DNA from: Ciona savignyi
Lineage: Eukaryota; Chordata; Ascidiacea; Phlebobranchia; Cionidae
Assembly (NCBI GenBank): GCA_000149265.1
Contig: CH003129.1
Location: 359,266-423,265 of the forward strand
DNA: 64,000 nucleotides
Direction of reading: 5' to 3'
Under the pieces are notes generated by a model. The model ran no database searches. It was not told where the DNA came from and worked only from the letters and a program-made list of their open reading frames with translations. Below are positions 21,971 through 32,500 of this stretch, one piece after another (the stretch's first letter is position 1; every line of letters starts with the position of its first letter). A program made the translations under genes and the position numbers.

Positions 21971-22213
21971 CTCTAAATACTACAGGACCGCTTGGAGCGC
22001 TTGGATCGCTTGGATCGCTTGGATCACTAAGATTGCTATGGAAAGTAATTCTAACCCTGTCCCGAACACTAATCTCAACCCCAGAACTAACTTTAACCCC
22101 AACCCTAACATTAATATTATGGCTTTTGTAATTACGAAGTATAGTAAGCAATTCAAACGTTTCAAGCGATTTAAGCGCTCCATGCGCTTCAAGCGGTCCT
22201 GTAGTATTTAGAG
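21971..22213. mobile_element. MITE with perfect terminal inverted repeats
   Basis: 243 bp. Both ends carry the same 24 bp in inverse orientation, beginning CTCTAAATACTACAGGACCG. Next to the left end GCTTGGATC is repeated three times, and the right end has degenerate inverse copies of it. No transposase, no clear target duplication. Confidence 0.85.
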
Positions 22214-22781
22214 GTACCGCTTATTAATAGTTGGAAGAATTAAAAATTTTACCTAGGGAAAATACCCTAAAAAATACGATTTTGTTCTCAAATCATGATT
22301 GTGACAGGCATGGCATGTCGCCCCGACATCTACCAAAAGGAATAATGGAATCGTAATGAAACCTAGCCATTTGTTAGACAAGATGGTCTAGATATGCAGA
22401 AACCAAAATTTTGGGTGATAAATTAAGGGGAATTCCCCTGGGAGGTTAAAAACCCAAACGGTAATTTTTATGAAAAATTTAGGTTTTTGTGGCAACTACA
22501 CTGTGTGAGATAAAAGACACGAATATTTTTCTGTTTCTTTTACTTATGAATGGTTATTGAATTTATTAAGTGCTCGCAACAGTTGGAATAAAATTACATA
22601 TAGCCGTATCAGAAAGATGAAAGAGCCGCATGTTGCCGGCCTTTGTCTTATACCCAAAACCTACTTGACGTGAAAGCCACTTTCACTTTGGTGTAGCATC
22701 TATACTAGGTGGGTCTGGAAAGACACTCTCAGAGTTTCTTCGCAGCGTGCAATTCCCTGCATACGGGGAGTAAATTTTTAA

Positions 22782-22888
22782 TGAGCTATGTTTCGAACCC
22801 ATGATAAGTTTGCTATGACCGGTTTTGTATACAATTCAGTATATGTATCTCTCGCCTTATACTTTCGGCTACATGACCGTAGATATAC
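22782..22888 (-). mobile_element. SINE-II copy, diverged
   Basis: On +, GTTTCGAACCCATGATAAG, TATGTATCTCTCGCC and GGCTACATGACC match the reverse of SINE-II. Confidence 0.55.
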
Positions 22889-23189
22889 AATTATACAAAG
22901 TTTCCAGTCTACTTTCATAACATAATCCCAAGGAAGAGACCGACGACAGCGTTGACTAACCGAAGTGCGAGTCACCGGATAGTTGGTCACAACATCAAAT
23001 CCCCGAATACGGTAAGTACGCCCCCTCAATTGTTAACTACCCAAATTAAAATGATCTTAGTAAGCAAAGCCGTCGTAGATACCTTATTCACGATCTGTGA
23101 CTATAACTTGGGATATGTTTTGAATTAATAATCCGTCATCACAATAAAAATATCGGATTTATGGTTCCGCTGGGAGCTATCAATTTGCG

Positions 23190-23536
23190 CGAATGGGTCA
23201 TTTGTAGAAAGTTGATAAGGATGCTTGTGCACCTTTTGCAAAAGCGAACCCAAAACCCTTCCCCATGTATTTTACTTTTTTTCCGCTGTGATGTCGTTTT
23301 GGACTGAAGTTGAAAACTGGATATGTGTTAAATTACGAAAGCCGCTGAGTTTATCCCCGCAAAATTGCTTTTTTGGTGTAGACAACCATGATCTTTTAAA
23401 CTGTATGCTTTTGTGTGCCCGATTTTATATTTATAAATGCAGAATAACAGAAGATAAACCATTACTAAACTTATTTATACGAGACATTGAATACCTACGT
23501 ATATCCGAATTTATAATAGCCAAAAAAAAACAATAA
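23190..23536 (+). mobile_element. LINE ORF2 C-terminal fragment (zinc-binding end of a reverse transcriptase)
   Basis: Open from 23225: CTFCKSEPKTLPHVFYFF, FWTEVENWI, FGVDNHDLLNCMLLCARFYI and YKCRITEDKPLLNLF to a TAA. C-x-x-C, LPH-x-F, FW-x-x-x-x-W and the YIYKCR run are the known end of L1/Tx1-like LINE ORF2 proteins. Upstream KVDKDAC belongs to the same protein but is out of frame by a 2-base insertion. No RT domain upstream, so a 5'-truncated dead copy. Confidence 0.75.
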
Positions 23537-23672
23537 GACAAACCTCCATTTTAAAAAGTTAAGCTCTATTTAATCTCTTTGTTGCTAATCTTTATTTCAT
23601 TGTTTTGCTTTCCAATATACCTTTTTTTGTGGTAATAATATAGCGCCAATAAAAAAATAATAAGGATGGTAA

Positions 23673-23790
23673 TGTCGTGTGGTCAAATGGTTAACGCGAC
23701 CGATACAAATACCGATTTACATACAAAAAACAGACTTAGCAACGAACCCGTTATGAGTTCGAAACCAATCTTAGTAAACAAATAGAAAAG
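23673..23790 (+). mobile_element. SINE-II copy
   Basis: GTCGTGTGGTCAAATGGTTA head, CCCGTTATGAGTTCGAAACC B-box region, A-rich end. Confidence 0.78.
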
Positions 23791-23968
23791 GAGGTCAAGG
23801 GGTATTAAACTGTACTAGTGCCCTTCATAGTTTTAAAATTTAGCTAGGTTTTAAAAGAAATCAAAATGGACATTGTATGGTTTATTAACTTACGGTCTAA
23901 CTTGGCCTATACACTGTGAAAGTTAAAACAACTGAAGCTTACAACATGGGCAACCTAACTGCAATTCA

Positions 23969-24243
23969 AGGATGGGATATTCATGTTTATCCTCGTGAAT
24001 GGGAAAACTAATGGGGTTAACACACAGGCAATCGTCAGATCACCTCACGACCACCGTTGGGTAATCGGAGCTATTGCAGTGTGTTGTATATGATACATAC
24101 GTTCCTTTAAATTGGTAGAACCCATTAATCCGCTGGGTTCAGGCAATGTCCGTAAAGTGCCTTGCCCAAGGACACAACCGACTAGCTAGCGACCAGACGC
24201 ACCTGCAACCTTTCATTTGAAAGGCGACGCACTTAACCACATG
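23969..24243 (-). mobile_element. SINE-I copy, near full length
   Basis: Starts AGGATGGGATATTCATG, ends GACGCACTTAACCACATG on +. Confidence 0.9.
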
Positions 24244-24587
24244 TGGACTTTACATGGATAAGTCGTTATACGATTAGCACATTTAAAAAAAGTTTTTTTA
24301 TTAAAAAAACAGCATTTTTTAAGTTTTTGCGTAGAATCACAACCGTAGCAGTGTATCGCAGAAAAGTACGATTCAAGCGACTGTGCTGATAGAATTGCAA
24401 CGTTATTTAACTGCAAATGCGTATTATTTTATTAACTTTATACCAAATTAAACAATCTATATTTAAGGCAATGTACAAAAGATTTGTTTACCTTCCGAGG
24501 TGTTAAATATATAAACCGGCCGCTAGCTGATCAGTTGTGTTGTTGTGCATGAATATTATATTCTATGCTAATATACTTCAGTGTTTC

Positions 24588-24852
24588 TCAACCTTTTTTT
24601 CTAATCGCGTATCACTTTTTTCTTGCCCTGTGCCAGCGTACCACCTCGTTACATAAAATTTCGATTACATAAATTCACCACAACATAGCATTAATAAATG
24701 CAGCTTTTTTTAATAACACGATAAGTTAAATTATACAAGTAAAATCTATCAATACAGTTTTTGTATAAAAAAAATTAAAGGATCACATGCACCACCGAAT
24801 GACCTTCGTGTACCATTGGTCGAACAAATAATGCAGACTGGGAATCACTACT
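24588..24852. mobile_element. Possible hAT-type non-autonomous element
   Basis: Left end CAGTGTTTCTCAACC and right end GGGAATCACTA form an imperfect inverted repeat in hAT style. No convincing 8-bp target duplication. Confidence 0.4.
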
Positions 24853-24865
24853 TTAAGTAAAAGCT

Positions 24866-24975
24866 GTGTAGTACCTTATTGTTAACGCTATCGGTAAATA
24901 AACCAATTCCATACAAAAACAGTCTTGGTGATAAGCCCATTAGGTATTCGAAACATAGCCCCGGTAAAAAAATCA
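24866..24975 (+). mobile_element. SINE-II copy, diverged
   Basis: TTGTTAACGCTATCGGTAAA head region, CCCATTAGGTATTCGAAAC B-box region, A-rich end. Confidence 0.65.
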
Positions 24976-25254
24976 TCGCTGTGTTTACTTCACGTGTATT
25001 CTCGTGCCCTGCAGGGAAAAAGCTTTCAAAGTATTGCCAACGATGTGGTTTAACTCCTGTACATTTGACCTGATTTTCCGACCTCTGTATAGGCTATGGG
25101 CCAGGGAACAATTACGTCGATTTTTATTCAACGGAATTGCACAAAGTGATTACGGCGACACTATTTTTATATAATTTAGTCCGGTCCTCAAAACTTTATC
25201 AATGTCGTTGTCTTTTTATCTCTCAGAAATCGCAAATACTCAAGACAAAGTATG

Positions 25255-25373
25255 TTCTTTCTTTTTTGTTTATTTTTATCTATTTAAGTTCCGTCGCAGG
25301 TGGTTCGTAACTGGGATCATTTTTTTGTCGGTATATGTATCGGTCGCTTTAACCATTTGGCCACACAACCGTG
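25255..25373 (-). mobile_element. SINE-II copy
   Basis: On +, GGTGGTTCGTAACTGGGATC, GTATATGTATCGGTCGC and AACCATTTGGCCACACAACC are the reverse of SINE-II; T-rich left end is the tail. Confidence 0.75.
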
Positions 25374-25526
25374 CAAGCATGTGCTGTTAGATCGAAAAGC
25401 AAATTGTTGTTAAGCCGGTTATCTGACTATGCATTTTGCGAAAGACTATCGGATTTCCACCAGCCGCTAGTTGTCGGCTGTGTTCTTCGTTACTGCAATT
25501 AAGGTTTTTTGGCCGATGGTGTACGG

Positions 25527-25650
25527 TCGTATGACCGCATGGTTAGTGCGACCGATACATATAAAGACTGACATACAAAAAAAAAACGATTCTGAAACGA
25601 GTCCATTATTGGTACGAAACTGTGCTTGGTAAAAAATAAATAAAAAAATG
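25527..25650 (+). mobile_element. SINE-II copy
   Basis: GTCGTATGACCGCATGGTTA head, GTCCATTATTGGTACGAAAC B-box region, A-rich end that abuts the next copy. Confidence 0.75.
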
Positions 25651-25765
25651 TAGCCGATGGTTAACGAGACCGACATATATACAGACTTCTAAAGAAAACG
25701 ACCCTAGTGACGAACCCTTAATGAGTTTAAAACTAAGCTCAATATAAAATTACAAATTAATAAAA
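25651..25765 (+). mobile_element. SINE-II copy
   Basis: GTAGCCGATGGTTAACGAG head, CCCTTAATGAGTTTAAAAC B-box region. Confidence 0.72.
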
Positions 25766-25786
25766 GAGATGTCGAAACCCTTGTTA

Positions 25787-25905
25787 GGTCGTGTAGCCGA
25801 ATGGTTAACGCGACAGATAAATATATCTGACTAAAAAATAAGACGTTCCGAGTGACGATCCCATCATGGATTCGAAACTTAGGTCGATAAAAAAAATAAA
25901 TAAAA
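25787..25905 (+). mobile_element. SINE-II copy
   Basis: GTCGTGTAGCCGAATGGTTA head, CCCATCATGGATTCGAAAC B-box region, A-rich tail. Confidence 0.78.
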
Positions 25906-26326
25906 ACAATGTCTGAACACAGTGGATAAATTGGTTGAACAAAAACTGCAACCAAACCCTAATCGTATTGAACACACTGCAACAGCTTTGCTACATCGCC
26001 TGTGGGTAAAAGGTAACTGAAGATGACGCGTGTTATAACACGCCTTGCGTATTCAAATATCCGAAGATAAACATGCCGTGTAAATGCAAATGGTTTAAAG
26101 CTTATGTGGTAATGGCAATATATAGCAAAATATTTTTCTATGTAATCAAGATAACGCAAAGAACAAGTCATTCGCATTAAATATGAATCGCGTTTCGTGA
26201 TACGAAAAGCAATTTCAGCGAACGGGCAATCCTTTCGTTTTCAGAATTCACTAACCTTGACACACCCGAATAAACGTCGCCTTTTTCTTCAATGTTATTT
26301 CGAACGTTTTTCATCGATCGAACGAG

Positions 26327-26335
26327 TATTTATAA
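26327..26335 (+). promoter_or_regulatory. Candidate TATA box of gene B
   Basis: TATTTATAA lies about 60 bp before the start codon at 26396, which would give a 5' UTR of only some 30 nt. No other promoter element was identified. An outron for spliced-leader trans-splicing is an alternative reading, since TTTTCAG occurs at about 26240. Confidence 0.4.
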
Positions 26336-26395
26336 CGCTGGAAAGGGATTCGCTCCGAACATACAATATATTGAAAAGTAGCAGGCTTAGCGGCA

Positions 26396-26529
26396 ATGGC
26401 ACGTTTAGCTATGCTCTCAATTGTACTGGTGTTAGTAGTGACGGTAGAATACGTACTTGGTCAATGCGACCACGAAATGCTGTCAAGATCAAGGTGTCGA
26501 GCATCAACGAAAGTCGGTTGCCTCGTCGC
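26396..26529 (+). CDS. Gene B exon 1: signal peptide and first half of trefoil 1
   Basis: 134 bp, ends in phase 2, donor [26 protein letters not shown] is a hydrophobic signal peptide, with likely cleavage after VLG. Then [11 protein letters not shown] and ASTKVGC give trefoil Cys 1-3 with the Arg before Cys 2. Joined to exon 28240, the spacing C-x4-CC fits the family. The 3' end of this exon and its donor are repeated twice just downstream. Confidence 0.8.
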
Positions 26530-29500
26530 GTGAGTATATGAAAATGACTTGTCCGTTTTTTCCGGGCCTTTTATAAAAATCATAAAAAGGAATTGTCCAG
26601 AAAAGGTAAAAATTTTACGGACTGTAAATTCTATACTCTAAGCATTAACGAAAGTCGGTTGCCTCGTCGCGTGAGTATATGAAAATAACTTCCGTTTTTC
26701 CGGGCCTTTTACAAAAATCATAAAAAAGGAATTGTCCAGAAAAAGTAAAATTTTTACGGACTGTAAATTCTATAGACTCTAAGTGTTAACGAAAGTTGGC
26801 TGCCATGTCGCGTCAGTTTAAAACTAGTTTTTGCTATTTTTTTTTAAAATTTAACAAAATACCCAAAACAATAAATTTGTCAACAAAATAGAAACATATT
26901 TTCGTGTTTTGCTTTGACGAGCAAAAAAATAGTAGGATTTTTTTACAATGAGCAAAACAAGTGCAGGAAATGTACAAATCTGATATTAAGGGTGCAATTT
27001 TCCAGTAATACCCAATAATGTGTATGTGAATGCGATTTCCCGGAAGGTTTAATTGATTTCTTACAATTTCGCCACAATTTCTTTGGCAGTACTTAATTGC
27101 AAGAAAGAAACGCCCTAGTACCTGTTTGCGCCATATGACAACTATACACTAGACTAACGTAGCCTACGGGCTGTAACGGTTAAGAAAGCAGCCTGAACCG
27201 TCACGACTACAATGTCGTACCAGTATATCTGCGGGGCAGGTCACGGTGGAGACCTGCGACTTGCGCTACAAGACGGCTGCGACTCGCAGATCTAACAATT
27301 TGACTTGCGCCGCATCAAACGATCCAAATCAATCGGCTTGGTAATACCACGTTTGGTAGGCCGATTGATTCACATTTGCATTACTGGCTATGTTATCAGT
27401 CATTACCTTGTAGAATTGGGATTTTGAAAATCATAAAGGTTCTTTTGTATATAAGTTTTAATAAACCAGCCTTCTTTTAGAATTTATACGGAAATTAAGG
27501 TCACTGATCCACCAGCAGCGTTATCGTTATTTCAGTTTAATAAGTAATTGTTTTTTATTACATCTCCATACCAATACCATCAGTAATTTTTACAACAAAA
27601 CAGCCAATAACATTTAGTAACTTTTACACAAGAAAGAAAAAAATATTAAAACACAAAACCTATGAAAACAATTTTTTAAATTCTCGTTCCTTTTTATTCG
27701 GAAATTCCCTTAAGACTTTGCAATTTTTCATTTTTGAAATTAAGATATTTATAAATAGACAAATAAAATGCCAACCTTATATATTTGTTACTGCCATTCC
27801 AAAAAATCACGTAGCTCGAAAAACACTAGACCGAACAAGGTCTAGGGTGGCTGGACGGGAAATTTTCGTTTATAAAACATACGTTGTCGTATTAATGAAA
27901 TACTTGTTTTTAGTACTTTTGGTAGGGCTGTGGTATTAGAGCGTAGTCTTTTGTGCTTAGACTATTTGTCTATGTGGACAGGGACAATCCTCGGAATGCC
28001 ACGACCGTGGCCAGGTTACCATGCTATGAGTTTGTGCTTGCACAAAAGTGGTTTCGGCCAATCCACTAAATTCCATTGAGTTCAAGCATTTGCTGTCTAA
28101 ACGCCTGGGGGCCACACGAGACTTCCAACAGCATACTTACGCGCTACCTTCCTGCTAATGATCAAATGCTCTACTTGCTTCCGTCCGGTTTGAATCTTAC
28201 TCTCCCACTTAATTTTAAAACACACCTTTCACCTCGCAGAAACTGCTGCTACGACGATGATAACCAACAGTGTTACAGAAAAGGTAAAAATTAAATTTTC
28301 ACAAAATTAAAAAAATGTGCGAAAATTAATGCTTTAAAATATTTGTTGTTGTTAATGACTCGTGGTTAAGTGTTCTTATATGGAGTTTAAAGGTTGTAGG
28401 TTCAATTCTACCTTGGTGCATTAACCTCACCGTGACATTCAAGTCACTTTACATTCATCGACACGATCCATCCATAGGGTTAACAGTTATATTTTTAACA
28501 ATTACGTAACACACTGAAATCGCAAGGCGTCCCGACGATTTCAATGTCTTAAAGTGTCGTCGTCCCACCACCGTAGAAAAAATCAGTTCCCTTCCACACC
28601 ATTTCGCTTCTTAATTAATATTTTTGTTTCAAACAGCAACTATCGTTGGTCTCAGCTTCAGGCCAACGGCATCAACTAGACCCCGAAGTAAGTTTTATTT
28701 ATTTATCTAGCGATAATAATTCCATTAAATCATATCATGAACGCTAAATTATTTTCCCATTATCACAATGAAAATTAAGGCAGCACATGTCATGCCTCTT
28801 CGTTAAGACAAAGTCACGGACAAAATATTTGCCACAAAAATCACCTTTTTAGCTAGCTGAATATGACACGTTTTCTGTGCGGTTCATAATTGCTAAAGTT
28901 GCATTAGGCCCTACTATGGTTTGGTTATACGGGCAGCTTTTACAATTGAATGACAAACTTAGTTGGCCCGGTTATTGCCGTGTCAGTGAATACGGCGTGT
29001 TATAATGTTGGCAAGCTTGGTCTCAACGCAAATGCTGAGCTATAGGCGCTTTCGTTTGCATCCCTTTTTAATAGTCTATTTTAGTAAATCCTTTAATTGA
29101 AATGCTTGTAAAATGTCATTTAATAGAGTGGCATTTCGGCGAAATGGTTGATCTTATAGGATTATGATAAAAAAAATTAATTGCATTTTCTTATCATGCT
29201 GCGACTCGTGTTCGAGAAATCTCGATTATTACACTAAATTTTGTTTCAGATACTTTTCTGCAGGTCGGTGGAGAGCCCGGTTATCGTGGGAACTGGCTCA
29301 TTCGGACGTGTGTACCCAACAACTTTCGACGATGTGGACCTCGTTACCCGCCTGTAACTGAGTACGTATTATCGACTGATTATTATCATGGATCACTTTA
29401 ACGATATTTAACTATATAACCTATCTTAAACGCCAAATATCACATTTGTCGGATAGCGGGCTTCAAAACATGTAGGCCAAATCTCATTAGCACATTGGTT

Positions 29501-32500
29501 AGTTGATGACGTGTACCACTTTAAGGTTTAAATTAATTTTGCAAAAAATGGTTAAATGTAGCTAAGGAGTGTCTGTAGTCTATCCAATTACGTTGAAGTG
29601 AGCATTTGCCTTACACACAAGGTAGGATAGGATGTCCATGTTTATCCCCGTTAATGTGAAAACCAAGGGGGTTAACACACGGGCAATCTTCAGATCACCT
29701 CGCGCACATCGTCGGGTTACCGGAGTTATCGCAGTGCGTTGTGTATGTTTTACACGTTCTTTTAATTTAGTAAAACCCTTAAGCCGCTGGTATCAGGCAA
29801 TGGTAAATGTTATAATTTATGTTTTTTATATTAAACGTATTTTTTCAGGTAAACCGAGATAGCCTACGTTATTTTAATATTTATTGTTTAGATCATTTTT
29901 ATTTTTTCTCTCTAAATTTGCAAGTAAACTGCCCATTCTACTTTTAAACGATAAACAAAGAATATCGGCCTAAAAATTGCCAAAATGAGGAAAATAGTCG
30001 TTACTGAATACCCAATACATATAAACTAATATCTCTAAAAAGTTCAACACAATTGATCATCAAGTGTTCACTTTGATTCGGAGGGAGTGAATATGGTTTT
30101 TACATCATTTTTCCTTTCATTTTTAAATTTTGAGAATGGCTGAACTTTTTATTAAATGATGAAAAATAGGTGGAATATTTTCTAAAAATTTCTGAAATAG
30201 CTGGACAACTAAAACCTTTTTATATGATAATATAAGTATAAAGGAAGTAGCATATGTATAAAATAAACCGAGAAAAGACAAACGTAGGCTACTTAGAATA
30301 ACTCAATTTAGCCAATGAAATTTCAAAAAAGTTATAAATCATAAGAATTTGTTATCCATTATTCCAGCTTGTATATATAAAAGCAAACTTAAAACCAACA
30401 TAAATAATCGAAGAATTCTATGATAGGCTAACCAACTGTCCCATTCTCAACTTAAACAGTTTAATGGTTAGGATAGGATAGGATATTCTTTTTTTCCCAC
30501 GTGAATGAGAAAACCTAGGGGGTTAACACACGGGCAATCGTCAGATCACCTTGCGCCCATCGTCGGGTTAACGGAGCTATTGCAGTGTGTTGTATATGAT
30601 AGACACGTTCCTTTAATTTGGTAGAACCCATTAAAGTTAGCCCCCAAAACAACCCCATTTAAACTGATGCTTAGTCTGGTTTAATTTTAATTATAACAGG
30701 AAGAAAATAAACAGGTGAGTCTCACTTTTTAAATTTGTTAGCCAATATGTATCAGATATTCAGTGGGAAATTTCGGTTAAATTACACTCGGGAAATTCCC
30801 GAGTGCCAATATCAGTACGACGGCCGTTGACGACCCGTTTTGCCAATATTCATCCTAACAAAAAGTATTGAATAAACTATAAAAACAAACCAAATTAAAA
30901 TATAAACTAGTTTACTTTAGAAAAACTATATATACACATATTTAATCAAAGGGTAAATATTATTTAAAACTAAAAAAAATCAAAGGGTTTTTTATTGTAA
31001 TATACCCTCGTGTATAAAAAATTACCCTCGTGTAATTTTTTAAAGCGCCTCACATACATCTTCAAACGATTTCTGGTAAACCACTCTTAACCCATAGTAA
31101 ACCGATTTTTCTTTAAAAGTATACCAGCTCAAATGGGTTTAATTAATAATATGTTGACTGATTTGTATTCAGTGTGTATTGCCTAAGTTAACACTCTCCA
31201 GTTTTTAATAAATTTAAATAAGAAAAATATGGTGATAAGGGTGCTATTTTAGCCCGGTTTCTGGGAACATAGTAAAAAAAACAAACATCGATAATCGTAA
31301 ACAACCAAAGTTTTCTTTCAAAGGCACAATGTTTCATAGATTACCGTTTTTCAAAGTGCATGTTAGCTACGATTTGAATTCATTATTGATTTGTAAAAGC
31401 TGACATTTTAACATTACTTAAATAAAAATTTGCGTCTTCCAGGGAAACATGCGTTCAAAACGGGTGTTGCTGGAACAGTGTTACGTCCCGCTGCGTGCAT
31501 GCGCTATATTACAGTAAGTGTGTGTTTTTATATTTTGCAAGCGTGCTTTCAAGATAAAATTTAATGAAATAAATACATCCTGTATTAACTTTCCGCATTG
31601 GCAATATTTTACACTTAGCCAAAGTTGAAAAAAATTTATCACATGGTTAACTTATGCTACAAGAGTTAAATATCAGATAAACACACATAACTTATTAGAA
31701 TTAACTTGACGTACATCTCTTTAAAATAAACGAACCACAATGACAATTGCAAATAGCTCATGGATAACTTTAGAATTAACTAACCACATGGACAATTCAT
31801 TAGAATTAACTAAGCACATGGACAACTAATTAGAATTAACTAACCACATTGACAGCTCATTAGAATTAACTAACCACATGGACAATCATAAGAATTAACT
31901 AACCACTTGGATAACTCATTAGAATTAACTAAGCACATAGACAACTAATTAGAATTAACTAAGCACATGGACAACTTATTAAAATTAACTAAGCACATAG
32001 ACAATTCATTAGAATTAACTAACCACATGGACAACTCATTGGAATTAACTAATCACATGGACAACTCATTAGAATTAACTAATCACATGGATAACTCATT
32101 ACAATTAACTAACCACATGGATAACTCATTACAATTAACTAACCACATGGACAAATTAATTATATTTTATTGATTCTCACAATTTATTATGTTTCTTTTC
32201 TTAGTGATTCGCCAGAGAACGAACTGTCCTCCTGGGTTCACTGGGCCGCCAACATGCAGAGGTAATACCAACACCGATTCCTGTTATTCACAATAAACAA
32301 TTTTTAAATCCTCACAGACACCGATGAGTGTGCATCAAATCCATGCAAAAATAACGGAATTTGCTCAAACAATATAAATGGCTACAGCTGTACGTGTCCA
32401 ACTGGAGTTACAGGAACCAACTGCCAAAACGGTAAAAATCTCCTTCCAAATTGATGGCAAATGTATAACTTTCTTCTTGTATTAACAATGCAATTAATAT

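Noticed and set aside
21980-22192. 70- and 78-codon minus-strand frames with repeats (SDPSDPSDPS)
   Set aside because: They come from the short repeats inside the 243-bp MITE.
26197-26541. 114-codon frame over gene B exon 1
   Set aside because: Different frame from the signal peptide/trefoil reading, which is supported by the donor, the Kozak context and the joined trefoil cysteines.
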